A stretch of 64,000 nucleotides of DNA from DMER64 sp049652385 (GCA_049652385.1 JBASDX010000006.1:102638-166637); one strand, 5' to 3'. Shown: positions 1 through 9,067, counted from the stretch's first letter. Translations and numbers: made by a program. The notes: a model not told the origin generated them from the sequence alone.

Positions 1-386
1 ACCAGGGACTGTCCCGTGCAGATCAAGGTCTTGAAATTGTTGAAAAATCTATCACCTCTTACGGTTCCGTTCAAATGAGCCAGCTGGAAAAAGGTCTTTC
101 CTGGATTCAGCTTTTCATTGCCATTGCACCTATGTTAGGTTTCATGGGTACGGTTATTGGTATGATTCAGGCTTTTGACGCCATTGAAGCTGCAGGTGAT
201 ATTTCTCCCAACATTGTGGCCGGTGGTATCAAGGTTGCTCTTATTACCACAGTTTTTGGTCTTATCGTAGCCATTATCCTCCAATTGTTCTACAACTACC
301 TGGTTGCCAAAATTGACGGCATTGTGCTGAAAATGGAAGACGCTTCCATTGCAATGATTGACATTTTGGTGAAATACGAAAAATAA
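1..386 (+). CDS. exbB: MotA/TolQ/ExbB proton channel protein, 5' end cut by window
   Basis: The frame is open from base 3 to the TAA at 384-386, so 127 C-terminal residues are visible and the true start lies outside the window. The visible part has two hydrophobic segments flanking the conserved loop region with LGFMGTVIGMIQAF, typical of ExbB/TolQ. With ExbD it forms the inner-membrane proton channel that energises TonB- or Tol-type machines. A membrane protein and two ExbD genes follow on the same strand, the usual Bacteroidota arrangement. The ATG at 75 is internal, not the start. Confidence 0.9.
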   Translation, partial: QGLSRADQGLEIVEKSITSYGSVQMSQLEKGLSWIQLFIAIAPMLGFMGTVIGMIQAFDAIEAAGDISPNIVAGGIKVALITTVFGLIVAIILQLFYNYLVAKIDGIVLKMEDASIAMIDILVKYEK

Positions 387-395
387 AACAAGGAA

Positions 396-821
396 ATGAA
401 GAATATTTCAAAAATAACCGTATGGGTGCTCTTTGCAGTCAGTATTTTGCTCACCATATTGTATTTGATCAATCTTGGTGGTAGCAAAGTAGATGCATGG
501 ACATACACCTACCTGAACTGGGCGTACGTAATGGTGGCCCTGTCACTTATTCTGATTATCCTGTTGCCCATTTTGACCTTCAAACAGAGAACCGTAAAAA
601 TCAAGCCCTTGTTGGTTACTTTGGCCATTGCCATTGTGCTTGTTGGCGGCTCTTATTTGTTGGCTCCGGGTACACCTGTTACCTTGGCAACAGGTACTGT
701 AGTGGAAGGTACTGTCGTAAAAATAACAGATACTTCCCTTTATATGACTTACATTCTGGTTATATTATCAGGCGTTGCCATTATTGGTGGCTCTGTCTAT
801 AATGCACTCAGAAAGAATTAA
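396..821 (+). CDS. Small integral membrane protein of the exbBD operon
   Basis: This 141-residue protein has about four hydrophobic segments, near residues 7-27, 43-60, 68-90 and 117-135, separated by short loops, and no motif I can assign to an enzyme family. It lies 9 bases after exbB and 21 bases before exbD, so it is almost certainly co-transcribed with the proton-channel genes. Uncharacterised membrane proteins in this slot are common in Bacteroidota. An accessory role in the ExbB/ExbD complex is inference from position only. Confidence 0.75.
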   Translation: MKNISKITVWVLFAVSILLTILYLINLGGSKVDAWTYTYLNWAYVMVALSLILIILLPILTFKQRTVKIKPLLVTLAIAIVLVGGSYLLAPGTPVTLATGTVVEGTVVKITDTSLYMTYILVILSGVAIIGGSVYNALRKN

Positions 822-842
822 TCCGGTAAATTTTAAACAATT

Positions 843-1430
843 ATGGCAAGACCAGCAGGTGAAATCAATGCAGGCTCAATGGCAGATATAGCTTTCCTGC
901 TGCTTATATTCTTTCTGGTGACCACTACCATGGATGTTGAAACCGGTATCCAACGCCGTCTGCCTCCCATGCCCGATGAAAATCAGCAAACAGAGGTAGA
1001 ACAAATCAACAAACGAAATATCATGGTAGTTCTGATCAACCAGAGCGACCGCTTGTTTGCAGGCGGGCAGGAAATGCATATTACCATGCTGAAAGACAAG
1101 GTCAAAGAGTTCATTGTCAATCCCGCAAATCTTCCGAACCTTCCGGAAAAACGTGAAAAAAACATAGAAGGCTTTGGCCCCATCATGGTTTCCCGTGCCG
1201 TTGTATCTCTGCAAAACGACCGAGGTACTTCTTACGATGCCTATATCCAGGTTCAAAACGAACTGGTCAAAGCATTTAATGAAGTTCGTGACGAATTTGG
1301 CATGCAACATTTTGGAAAAAAATACAACTCCCTGGACGAAGATCAGCAACTCATCGTAAGAGAAGCTGTTCCTATGAACCTCTCTGAAAGAGAGCCAAGG
1401 GAAGTTGGAACCAGAAGAAGGAGAAGATAG
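843..1430 (+). CDS. exbD: Biopolymer transport protein ExbD/TolR, first copy
   Basis: This 195-residue protein has one N-terminal membrane helix (about residues 15-31), beginning SMADIAFLLLIFFLV. The Asp in this helix is the proton-pathway residue of ExbD/TolR. A periplasmic domain follows, with a longer linker than the second copy and a basic tail ending in five arginines. It partners ExbB upstream and lies 12 bases before a second exbD. Two non-identical ExbD subunits per operon are common in Bacteroidota and suggest a heteromeric channel. Confidence 0.92.
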   Translation: MARPAGEINAGSMADIAFLLLIFFLVTTTMDVETGIQRRLPPMPDENQQTEVEQINKRNIMVVLINQSDRLFAGGQEMHITMLKDKVKEFIVNPANLPNLPEKREKNIEGFGPIMVSRAVVSLQNDRGTSYDAYIQVQNELVKAFNEVRDEFGMQHFGKKYNSLDEDQQLIVREAVPMNLSEREPREVGTRRRRR

Positions 1431-1434
1431 GAGG
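1429..1434 (+). promoter_or_regulatory. Strong Shine-Dalgarno AGGAGG before the second exbD
   Basis: AGGAGG overlaps the last two bases of the TAG stop of the first exbD (1428-1430) and lies 8 bases before the ATG at 1443. Canonical ribosome-binding sites are rare in Bacteroidota, so this one is notable. It suggests reinitiation or coupled translation inside the operon. Confidence 0.6.
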
Positions 1435-1442
1435 AAATCATT

Positions 1443-1922
1443 ATGGCAAAATTTAAATCCAGCTCGAGTAAAGAACTTAAACCGCTGAACACGGCGTCCC
1501 TCCCGGATATTGTGTTCATGTTGTTGTTCTTTTTCATGATATCGGTAAGCTTCCGCCAAACAGAGAGAGTGGTTACCATTAAACTACCTGAAGCTACTGA
1601 AATTGCGAAAATGGACAGAAAAGACTTAGCTAGCTATATCAACATCGGTACACCCCTGTCCACTTATCAGGCTCAATACGGTACTGATGCCAGGATTCAG
1701 CTCAATGATGCATTCAGTAACATCGATGACATCCGTGACTTTATTGCGGCATCCCGTGAATCTATGTCAGAAGCCGACCGTCCTTTTATGACGGTGGCCC
1801 TGAAAGTAGACGAAAACGTACGTATGGGTATTGTAACAGATGTGAAACAGGAATTGCGCCGCTGTTCTGCTTTAAGAATCATGTATTCTACACGCAGAAA
1901 AGCAGAGCATACCGATTTCTGA
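1443..1922 (+). CDS. exbD: Biopolymer transport protein ExbD/TolR, second copy
   Basis: This is a 159-residue ExbD paralogue. Its single membrane helix (about residues 21-37) starts LPDIVFMLLFFFMI and keeps the proton-conducting Asp. The periplasmic part is shorter than in the first copy. A strong AGGAGG lies just upstream and a rho-independent terminator follows at 1943-1981, so this is the last gene of the exbB-exbD-exbD operon. Confidence 0.92.
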   Translation: MAKFKSSSSKELKPLNTASLPDIVFMLLFFFMISVSFRQTERVVTIKLPEATEIAKMDRKDLASYINIGTPLSTYQAQYGTDARIQLNDAFSNIDDIRDFIAASRESMSEADRPFMTVALKVDENVRMGIVTDVKQELRRCSALRIMYSTRRKAEHTDF

Positions 1923-1942
1923 CAAGTTTAGAACGTAGAAAC

Positions 1943-1981
1943 GACCGGCCGGAATACATTTCCAGTCGGTCTTTTTTTTTA
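1943..1981 (+). terminator. Rho-independent terminator of the exbBD operon
   Basis: GACCG at 1943-1947 pairs with CGGTC at 1967-1971, and GGAA at 1951-1954 pairs with TTCC at 1960-1963 across a small internal loop. About nine Ts follow directly. It lies 20 bases after the second exbD stop. Confidence 0.85.
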
Positions 1982-1987
1982 CCTTTG
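1980..1987 (+). promoter_or_regulatory. -7 element TACCTTTG for alkaline phosphatase
   Basis: TACCTTTG matches the Bacteroidota -7 consensus TAnnTTTG and starts in the T-run of the preceding terminator. Transcription from it would begin near 1993, downstream of the ATG at 1989. This favours the ATG at 2013 as the true start. No clear -33 TTTG is seen. Confidence 0.55.
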
Positions 1988-2012
1988 CATGAAACCAATA
2001 GAACTAGTGTTT

Positions 2013-3221
2013 ATGAAACGTTTACTCACATTTATTACCTTAGCTTTACTCTTTGCAGGTTGCCAACAGCAGCCGCAAGCCAAATATGTGTTTTACTTTA
2101 TCGGTGATGGTATGGGATTGGCCCAGGTTTCCCTGACAGAAGCCTGGCTGGCCGATCAAAACGGTGAAATCGGTTCCGTCCCGCTTAGTTTCACAAAGTT
2201 TCCTGTATTTGGAACAGCCACTACGTATAGCGCCAGCAATATCATTACCTGTTCCTCTGCAGCCGGTACGGCCTTGGCGACCGGTGAAAAAACGAAAAAC
2301 GGCATGCTGGGCATGAGTCCCGATACGCTCCCCTTACAAGCCATCACCTACAAAATCAAAGAAGCCGGTTTTAAAGTAGGTGTTACCTCCACGGTAACCA
2401 TAGACCATGCAACGCCGGCCGCTTTCTATGCAAGCGTACCGTCCAGGTCCGATTATTATGACATCTCTTTGCAATTGCCGGAAACAGGCTTTGATTTCTT
2501 TGGCGGCGGGGGCTTTATCCAACCGGCAGGAAAAGAAAAAGACAAACCTGACATCATCCCCATTATTGAAGAGGCCGGCTATACGTTTGCATACGGCCTG
2601 GAAGATTTTGAAGCCTTAAAAAACGTTGAAAAAATGGTGTTGCTGCAAAATAAGGACAGAAACTACCTGGAAGCCGTTCCCTTTGCTATTGACCGTGATG
2701 AAGGTGATATGACGCATGCCGACATTGTCCGGGCTGCCATCGAATTTCTGGATAACGAAAAAGGATTCTTCCTGATGAGCGAAGGCGGACGTATTGACTG
2801 GTCCTGCCATGCCAACGATGCTCTGACCACCATTTTGGAAACCATAGATATGGATCTGGCTGTGCAAATAGCCGTGGCCTTTGCAGAGAAACATCCGGAT
2901 GAAACGTTGATTGTCGTTACCGCTGATCACGAAACCGGTGGTTTGTCTTTGGGATGGGAAAAACGTTATACCATGCATTTTGATCAACTGGAAGGTCAGA
3001 CGGCTTCTAAAGACAAACTCCTGGACGCCGGTAAAAAAGACGTTGTAAAAGACATTGAAGAAATGAACCGCAAGGCCAGAGTGGGTTGGACCACCTCATC
3101 CCATACGGGTATCCCCGTACCGGTTTATGCCATGGGCGCAGGCAGTGAATTGTTTGGCGGAAGGATTGACAATACAGACATACCCAAGAAGATACTGGAA
3201 GCCATGGGCATTCCTTTTTAA
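2013..3221 (+). CDS. Alkaline phosphatase, predicted lipoprotein
   Basis: This 402-residue protein belongs to the PhoA-type alkaline phosphatase superfamily and should release phosphate from phosphomonoesters at the cell surface. The N-terminus has a lipoprotein signal (LLFAGC). Motifs follow in order: GDGMG near residue 31 (metal Asp), SSAAGTALATG near residue 80 with the nucleophile Ser, TADHETGG (metal Asp and His), and TSSHTG near the C-terminus. The residue before the nucleophile is Ser rather than the usual Asp. The start at 2013 is chosen over 1989 because of the promoter position and the signal peptide. It appears monocistronic. Confidence 0.88.
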   Translation: MKRLLTFITLALLFAGCQQQPQAKYVFYFIGDGMGLAQVSLTEAWLADQNGEIGSVPLSFTKFPVFGTATTYSASNIITCSSAAGTALATGEKTKNGMLGMSPDTLPLQAITYKIKEAGFKVGVTSTVTIDHATPAAFYASVPSRSDYYDISLQLPETGFDFFGGGGFIQPAGKEKDKPDIIPIIEEAGYTFAYGLEDFEALKNVEKMVLLQNKDRNYLEAVPFAIDRDEGDMTHADIVRAAIEFLDNEKGFFLMSEGGRIDWSCHANDALTTILETIDMDLAVQIAVAFAEKHPDETLIVVTADHETGGLSLGWEKRYTMHFDQLEGQTASKDKLLDAGKKDVVKDIEEMNRKARVGWTTSSHTGIPVPVYAMGAGSELFGGRIDNTDIPKKILEAMGIPF

Positions 3222-3274
3222 CGTACGAAAAGTATTGTTAGTCGGGTAATAATCCTGTGTTCATCGGGGTTTTC

Positions 3275-3305
3275 TTGTACCCAGGCAGGTATATCCGTAT
3301 GTTTG
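3275..3305 (+). promoter_or_regulatory. Promoter for the LiaF-like/LytTR pair
   Basis: TTG at 3275-3277, a 20-base gap and TATGTTTG at 3298-3305 fit the two-part Bacteroidota promoter (TTTG, about 19 bases, TAnnTTTG). The ATG at 3331 lies 25 bases downstream. Confidence 0.55.
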
Positions 3306-3330
3306 CCTCAAACTATGAAACACTATTGAA

Positions 3331-4119
3331 ATGGAAATTTTAGACAACGGGGACTACAAAAATCCCAAAGAACACAAGACTGCCGACTCCCGTTCCGGCG
3401 GGCTGTTTATAGGACTGGCTTTTATGGCTGCCGGATTGGTTTTGCTACTGCACTATACAGGATGGATTTCCTCTCCTGTAAAACGCATCTTACTTTCCTG
3501 GCAAATGATACTTGTAGGTCTTGGTGTATTTCTGCTAATCCGGAAACAAATAATACAAGGCTTGGTAATCTTGCTTATTGGAGGTGTTTTTCTGCTGCCC
3601 AGACTCAAATTTCTTCCGTTTTTTTCAGACTGGGGTATTTTGTCCTGGGTTTCCTGGGCAACGGTATGGCCTGTCGTACTGATAGCTTTGGGTATTCTGA
3701 TTTTTGTCCGTTCGGGCATCATGCATCGGGAGCAAAACCATGGCCGGGAGCATAAGGAATTTTCAAAATTCACCAGCAGGAGTGACGACGGCAGTGTTTA
3801 TTATTCTTTGGTATTCAGGGGAGCCGATAACGTATTCCTGGAACCGATCTTTCGCGGTGGCAAAATTGAAACCGTTTTCGGAGGCCTGACGCTGGATCTG
3901 AGAAGGGCCGAATTGCAGGAAGGTGTTTCTGTATTGAACCTTTCTACTGTATTCGGAGGAGCCACTTTGCTGGTACCTCCCCACTGGAACATTGAAATAC
4001 ATAGCGACTGTGTATTTGGAGGATTTAAAGATAACAGACCGTATGCAGATACCGCAGATTCCCGCTCCAAATTGATTGTAAAAGTTGAATGTGTTTTTGG
4101 AGGTGCCGAAATCAAATAA
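3331..4119 (+). CDS. LiaF-like membrane protein with C-terminal VFGG-repeat domain
   Basis: This 262-residue protein has about four hydrophobic segments in its first 135 residues, matching the LiaI/LiaF-type transmembrane region. A soluble domain follows with the recurring motif FGG: VFGGLTLDL, VFGGATLLVP, VFGGFKD and VFGGAEI, characteristic of LiaF-family C-terminal domains. In Firmicutes LiaF restrains a cell-envelope stress sensor. Here the next gene, overlapping by 35 bases, encodes a membrane-anchored LytTR DNA-binding protein, so a similar sensor-restraint role is a reasonable inference. Confidence 0.78.
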   Translation: MEILDNGDYKNPKEHKTADSRSGGLFIGLAFMAAGLVLLLHYTGWISSPVKRILLSWQMILVGLGVFLLIRKQIIQGLVILLIGGVFLLPRLKFLPFFSDWGILSWVSWATVWPVVLIALGILIFVRSGIMHREQNHGREHKEFSKFTSRSDDGSVYYSLVFRGADNVFLEPIFRGGKIETVFGGLTLDLRRAELQEGVSVLNLSTVFGGATLLVPPHWNIEIHSDCVFGGFKDNRPYADTADSRSKLIVKVECVFGGAEIK

Positions 4120-4888
4120 ATATACCCGAATAATAACCGGAAGTGCCTTGGTTTCCCTGGCATTTCCGGTTTCTTTTTTACCGGGTCTGTTACTTTCCCT
4201 GCCTCTCCCGCTCCTGTGGGCAGATGCGCTGGCTCTGGCCGCTTCCTTGGGCCTTCTCGGCTTTTTTACAGAGAAGATGAAAAGGTACGGCATACCGGAA
4301 TCTGCACGGTATGTGCTTTTTTTCACAGGTATTTCCGGTATTCCTCTTTTTGCCGTATTTCTTTTTTTCGATACTGGTGTTTTTAACTTGTTCCTGCCCG
4401 GCTACCCTGTACGGCTTCTTTTCAATGCCTTGTTGTGCCTGGTATTTTTGTACCGGGAAAGGTGGCAGGAGGAAGAACCCTATACACCGGCTGATTGGTC
4501 ACAAACCGGGCAACCCCGTGCAACGCCTAAACAGCCGTCAGAAAACGTTCCCGGAGCACCCTATCCGGAACACATCTTGGTCCGTTCAGGCAACGGCATG
4601 AAAATAATCCCTCTTACAGACCTTATATGTATTGAAGCCGAGGGAGATTACATCAAGCTCATCACAGCTGACGGCTTCTGGCTGAAAGAAGAAACCATGA
4701 AAAACATGCAAGAAACGCTGCCTCCCTCACAATACGTAAGGGTACACCGTTCTTTCATTGTGAACCTTGGAAAAATAAGCCGGATAGAGCGTTGCGGCAA
4801 ACAACAGTACCTCCATTTAACAAACGGCGTATCCGTACGAATAAGTGCTTCCGGTTATATGGCCCTCAAAAATGTGTTAGGTTTTTAG
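4085..4888 (+). CDS. Membrane-anchored LytTR-domain transcriptional regulator
   Basis: This 267-residue protein has three or four hydrophobic segments in the first 120 residues. A linker and a C-terminal LytTR DNA-binding domain (about residues 165-265) follow, with IEAEGDYIKL, the basic segment YVRVHRSFIVN and a terminal beta region. There is no receiver domain. The start at 4085 overlaps the LiaF-like gene by 35 bases, implying translational coupling. It probably works as a one-component envelope-stress regulator controlled by its partner; the signal and targets are unknown. Confidence 0.8.
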   Translation: MNVFLEVPKSNKYTRIITGSALVSLAFPVSFLPGLLLSLPLPLLWADALALAASLGLLGFFTEKMKRYGIPESARYVLFFTGISGIPLFAVFLFFDTGVFNLFLPGYPVRLLFNALLCLVFLYRERWQEEEPYTPADWSQTGQPRATPKQPSENVPGAPYPEHILVRSGNGMKIIPLTDLICIEAEGDYIKLITADGFWLKEETMKNMQETLPPSQYVRVHRSFIVNLGKISRIERCGKQQYLHLTNGVSVRISASGYMALKNVLGF

Positions 4889-4896
4889 TATTTTTG
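4889..4896 (+). promoter_or_regulatory. -7 element TATTTTTG for ahcY
   Basis: TATTTTTG (TAnnTTTG) begins directly after the LytTR stop codon and lies 16 bases before the ahcY ATG. No clear -33 TTTG was found at the usual spacing. Confidence 0.5.
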
Positions 4897-4912
4897 CAAA
4901 AAATTAAACCCT

Positions 4913-6307
4913 ATGGATTACAAAATAAAAGATCCGGGATTGGCTGATTTTGGCAGGAAAGAAATAGAGCTGGCAGAGCAGGAAATGCCCGGTCTTATGG
5001 CCTTGCGTGAGCGTTACAAAGGCCGGCAACCGCTAAAAGGAGCCAGAATCACAGGCAGCCTGCATATGACCATACAAACAGCCGTGCTCATTGAAATCTT
5101 AAAAGAACTGGGCGCCGATGTAAGGTGGGCTTCTTGCAATATTTTTTCCACACAAGACCATGCGGCAGCTGCCATTGCGGCCGCCGGGATCCCCGTATTT
5201 GCCTGGAAAGGAGAAACCATTGAAGAATACTGGTGGACAGCCCTGCAAGCCCTTTCTTTTCCGGGAGGTCTGGGTCCTCATCTGATTGTGGATGATGGCG
5301 GAGATGCCACCTTGCTGGTCCACAAAGGCGTTAAGGCAGAAAAAGACCTAACCTCGCTGGATGGATTGACAAAGAATGCGGAAGAAAGAGCCATTGCCGC
5401 ATTGCTGAAAAATAAATGGAAAGAAGACCCCACGTTTTGGACACGAATGGCTGCACAAATCAAAGGAGTGAGTGAAGAAACCACAACGGGCGTACACAGA
5501 CTCTACCAGATGTTTGAAAAGGGAGAACTGCTTTTTCCGGCCATCAACGTGAACGATTCCGTAACCAAATCAAAATTCGACAATTTGTACGGCTGTCAGG
5601 AATCTTTGGCCGACGGGCTTAAACGTGCCACAGACGTAATGATAGGAGGCAAAGTAGTTGTCGTATGCGGTTACGGAGATGTTGGTAAAGGTTGTGCCAG
5701 AAGCATGCGTTCATACGGAGCCCGTGTTTTGGTCACAGAAGTAGACCCCATCTGTGCTTTACAAGCCTCTGTAGAAGGTTTTGAAGTGCGCCGGCTGGAA
5801 AATTGTCTGGAAGAAGGCCGCATTTTTGTCACGGCCACCGGAAACTGCGATGTTATTACTCTGGAACATATGATGGCCATGAGAGATAATGCCATTGTAT
5901 GCAACATCGGCCATTTTGACAATGAAATTCAGGTAGATGCATTGCTGGCTTATCCGGGCATGACACGTACAACCATAAAACCGCAGGTAGATCAATTTAC
6001 CTTCCCGGACGGACACTCCATACTGCTTTTGGCAGAAGGCAGGCTCGTTAACCTGGGCTGTGCCACCGGACATCCTTCCTTTGTCATGAGTACCTCTTTT
6101 ACCAATCAGGTACTGGCACAAATCAGCTTGTGGACCGAGGCGCATGAAACAGGCGTTTATCTGCTGCCCAAAAAGCTGGATGAAGAAGTAGCGCGTTTGC
6201 ATTTGGATTATTTAGGAGCAGAATTGACACCTATGACAGATAAACAAGCAGCGTATATCGGTTACCCGAAAGAAGGACCTTATAAACCCCATTTTTACAG
6301 ATATTGA
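4913..6307 (+). CDS. ahcY: Adenosylhomocysteinase
   Basis: This 464-residue protein reversibly hydrolyses S-adenosyl-homocysteine to adenosine and homocysteine, keeping the methyl cycle running. Motifs include SCNIFSTQDHAAAAI in the substrate domain, NVNDSVTKSKFDNLYG, the NAD-binding GYGDVGKG near residue 252, and the C-terminal KPHFYRY with the conserved Lys and Tyr. Length and motifs are normal for the bacterial long form. asnS follows with almost no gap. Confidence 0.97.
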   Translation: MDYKIKDPGLADFGRKEIELAEQEMPGLMALRERYKGRQPLKGARITGSLHMTIQTAVLIEILKELGADVRWASCNIFSTQDHAAAAIAAAGIPVFAWKGETIEEYWWTALQALSFPGGLGPHLIVDDGGDATLLVHKGVKAEKDLTSLDGLTKNAEERAIAALLKNKWKEDPTFWTRMAAQIKGVSEETTTGVHRLYQMFEKGELLFPAINVNDSVTKSKFDNLYGCQESLADGLKRATDVMIGGKVVVVCGYGDVGKGCARSMRSYGARVLVTEVDPICALQASVEGFEVRRLENCLEEGRIFVTATGNCDVITLEHMMAMRDNAIVCNIGHFDNEIQVDALLAYPGMTRTTIKPQVDQFTFPDGHSILLLAEGRLVNLGCATGHPSFVMSTSFTNQVLAQISLWTEAHETGVYLLPKKLDEEVARLHLDYLGAELTPMTDKQAAYIGYPKEGPYKPHFYRY

Positions 6308-6309
6308 TT

Positions 6310-7701
6310 ATGACAACATCACGTACAAAAATTAAAGAAGCTCTGCAGCTGCAAGCCGGTGTCCCTGTGCAGGTGAAAGGTTGGGTGCGTACAAAAAGAG
6401 ATATCAAGAACATTACTTTTATTGCGCTGAACGACGGCTCTACAGTTGACAATATCCAGATAGTATGTGATATGAAAGTTTTCTCGGAAGACCAACTGCA
6501 TCCCATTACTACAGGGGCTTGTATAAGAGTGAACGGTATGCTTACAGCCTCGCCGGGAGCCGGACAAGCTGTGGAAATAAACGCACAAGAAATTGAAATC
6601 TACGGGACGGCTAATCCACAGACTTATCCCTTGCAAAAAAAGGGACACAGCATGGAATTTCTTCGGGAAATTGCCCATCTGCGACCGCGTACCAATACGT
6701 TCGGTTGTATTTTCAGAATCCGTCATGCCATGGCTTTTGCCATCCATAAATATTTCAACGACAAAGGTTTTGTGTATATACACACCCCCATTATAACAGC
6801 CTCGGACTGTGAGGGAGCCGGTGCCATGTTTCAAGTCACGACGCTGGATTTGAAAAATCCGCCCAAAAACAAAGACGGAAGCATAGATTATACCAGGGAT
6901 TTCTTTGGCAAACTCACCAGCTTGACCGTAAGCGGCCAGCTGGAAGGAGAACTGGGTGCTTTGTCTTTGGGAGAAGTGTATACGTTTGGCCCTACTTTCC
7001 GGGCAGAAAACAGCAACACCCCCAGACACCTTGCCGAGTTTTGGATGATCGAGCCGGAAATGGCTTTTTACGACATCCATGACAACATGGACCTGGCAGA
7101 AGATTTTATCAAATACCTGGTCCGCTATGCTCTGGAACACTGCCATAACGACCTTCAATTCCTCAATAAAATGATCGACAAAGATATCATCAACAGATTG
7201 GAGGGAGTGTGCCGGACATCTTTTGCGAGGATTACCTATACTGAGGCCATTGATATCCTTCAAAAGAGCGGGCAGCATTTTGAATTCCCCGTATCCTGGG
7301 GAGTAGATTTGCAAAGCGAACACGAAAGATATCTTGTAGAAAAATACTTTAAGCGCCCTGTTATTGTAACGGATTATCCCAAAGAAATCAAAGCTTTCTA
7401 TATGAAAGAAAACGAAGACGGTAAAACGGTCAGGGCTATGGACGTGCTTTTCCCAAAGATTGGAGAAATCATTGGAGGTTCTCAAAGAGAAGAAGATTAT
7501 GAAACACTCAGGCGCCGGATTGAAGAAATGGACCAATCGGAAGAAAATTTACAATGGTACCTGGATACGCGTCGCTTTGGAACGGCCCCACATTCAGGAT
7601 TCGGCCTGGGGTTTGAACGATTGCTTCTGTTTATAACGGGTATGGCAAACATCAGAGATGTCATTCCCTTCCCACGTACACCCAAATCTGCAGAATTTTA
7701 G
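6310..7701 (+). CDS. asnS: Asparaginyl-tRNA synthetase
   Basis: This 463-residue class II enzyme charges tRNA-Asn. An N-terminal OB-fold anticodon-binding domain (about residues 15-100) is followed by the catalytic core with FRAENSNTPRHLAEFWMIEPEM (motif 2 region) and the motif 3 segment GFGLGFERLL. A TTG at 6304 could extend the frame by two codons across the ahcY stop; the ATG at 6310 is the better start. tRNA-Asn itself is encoded at 58397-58470. Confidence 0.97.
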   Translation: MTTSRTKIKEALQLQAGVPVQVKGWVRTKRDIKNITFIALNDGSTVDNIQIVCDMKVFSEDQLHPITTGACIRVNGMLTASPGAGQAVEINAQEIEIYGTANPQTYPLQKKGHSMEFLREIAHLRPRTNTFGCIFRIRHAMAFAIHKYFNDKGFVYIHTPIITASDCEGAGAMFQVTTLDLKNPPKNKDGSIDYTRDFFGKLTSLTVSGQLEGELGALSLGEVYTFGPTFRAENSNTPRHLAEFWMIEPEMAFYDIHDNMDLAEDFIKYLVRYALEHCHNDLQFLNKMIDKDIINRLEGVCRTSFARITYTEAIDILQKSGQHFEFPVSWGVDLQSEHERYLVEKYFKRPVIVTDYPKEIKAFYMKENEDGKTVRAMDVLFPKIGEIIGGSQREEDYETLRRRIEEMDQSEENLQWYLDTRRFGTAPHSGFGLGFERLLLFITGMANIRDVIPFPRTPKSAEF

Positions 7702-7703
7702 TT

Positions 7704-8318
7704 ATGTTGGTCATAGGCATTGCCGGAGGTACCGGTTCGGGTAAAACAACGGTAGTAAATAAAATCATGGAACGTCTTGATAAGAATCAAGTTACCGTCA
7801 TTCCACAAGATTCCTATTACAAAGACAACTCTCATCTTCCTCTGGATAAAAGACAAGAGTTGAATTTTGACCATCCTCAATCCATAGACTGGGGACTGAT
7901 GGTAGATCATTTGAATTGCCTCAAAGCCGGACAATCCATAGAACAACCTATCTATTCCTATATCACCTGTACGCGGTCTCACGAAACCGTCCATATAGAA
8001 CCCACACGTGTTATTATTGTAGAAGGGATTCTCATTTTTACAGACCCTCCCTTAAGAGATTGTCTGGATATGAAAGTGTACGTTGATGCAGATCCCGATG
8101 ACAGGCTGGCTCGTGTTATTTCAAGAGATATTGTAGAAAGAGGGCGTTCTGTCAACAAAGTGCTGGAGAGGTACGAAAAGACCGTAAAACCTATGCACCT
8201 ACAATTTATTGAACCTACCAAACGATACGCAGACATCATCATCCCGCAAGGCGGCCACAACAAAGTGGCCATAAAAATGCTCATATCTGCCATAGAACAA
8301 GTGCTGGGTAACCGATAA
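7704..8318 (+). CDS. udk: Uridine kinase
   Basis: This 204-residue P-loop kinase phosphorylates uridine and cytidine in pyrimidine salvage. The Walker A motif GGTGSGKTTV lies at residues 8-17, followed by IPQDSYYKD, FDHPQSIDW and IIVEGILIF, all typical of Udk. The start lies 2 bases after the asnS stop, so it is in the same operon. Confidence 0.95.
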   Translation: MLVIGIAGGTGSGKTTVVNKIMERLDKNQVTVIPQDSYYKDNSHLPLDKRQELNFDHPQSIDWGLMVDHLNCLKAGQSIEQPIYSYITCTRSHETVHIEPTRVIIVEGILIFTDPPLRDCLDMKVYVDADPDDRLARVISRDIVERGRSVNKVLERYEKTVKPMHLQFIEPTKRYADIIIPQGGHNKVAIKMLISAIEQVLGNR

Positions 8319-8331
8319 GGTTTTTGAGGGC

Positions 8332-9042
8332 ATGAAAAAAGAAACGAAGATAGGAATTTATCTTACCGTCATTGTACATTTAGTGGCGTTGATTATTATT
8401 CTATCTATTCAGATTTCCTCTCTAATCAAAAGGGAATCGTCTTTCGTTTTAGATTTCAGTCAACAGGAACAATGGGAGGCAGAACAGCGCAGGGAACAAA
8501 TGCGGACGGAAATCAGTGAAGAACTGGATGAACTCATCTCGGAAATCCAAAGGCAAACCAGAAACGTTGCGGTAGATGCCACGCAAAGAAACAGAATGCT
8601 GCGGGACGACCGCCATAAAGACCCTGAAGAAGTATATAAAGAGGCAGAAGCGTTGCAAAAACGCCTGGATGCTGCCAGAAAAGAGTTGGAGGAACAAGAA
8701 GGGTCAGAGGTGTTGACCACAAATAAAGATGATAAAAAAGAGAAAAACGAAAAGCCTTATACCGGACCAGCCGTTCTGGAATATACTCTGGAAGGACGCA
8801 AGGCCGTAAAACTCCCCATACCTGTCTACAAATGTTTGGGAGGGGGAGACGTTACCGTTGCCATACAGGTAGACAGAAGTGGTTATGTGAAAAAGGCAGC
8901 CATCTTGCAGGATTTTTCTTCCCAGGACAAATGTTTACAAGAATATGCAATACATGCGGCCGGTTTAAGCCGCTTTACTGCTTCTGAGCAAGCACCTCCC
9001 TTGCAGCCGGGAGAAATTGTATACCGTTTTATCCCACAATAA
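8332..9042 (+). CDS. TonB-like protein with long coiled-coil linker
   Basis: This 236-residue protein has one N-terminal membrane helix (about residues 8-29) and a charged, probably coiled-coil linker rich in Glu, Arg and Gln (about 45-150). A C-terminal domain of about 90 residues contains VAIQVDRSGYVKKAAI and ends YRFIPQ, resembling the TonB C-terminal fold. The linker is acidic/basic rather than proline-rich as in classical TonB, so a periplasm-spanning role is likely but energy transduction is not certain. Confidence 0.65.
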   Translation: MKKETKIGIYLTVIVHLVALIIILSIQISSLIKRESSFVLDFSQQEQWEAEQRREQMRTEISEELDELISEIQRQTRNVAVDATQRNRMLRDDRHKDPEEVYKEAEALQKRLDAARKELEEQEGSEVLTTNKDDKKEKNEKPYTGPAVLEYTLEGRKAVKLPIPVYKCLGGGDVTVAIQVDRSGYVKKAAILQDFSSQDKCLQEYAIHAAGLSRFTASEQAPPLQPGEIVYRFIPQ

Positions 9043-9067
9043 CCTTTAAAAACAGTATTTTTACGTT

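Noticed and set aside
6319..7536. 405-codon open frame on the minus strand
   Set aside because: It lies wholly inside asnS, whose synthetase motifs are clear. The antisense translation has no recognisable motif and its composition fits a shadow frame.
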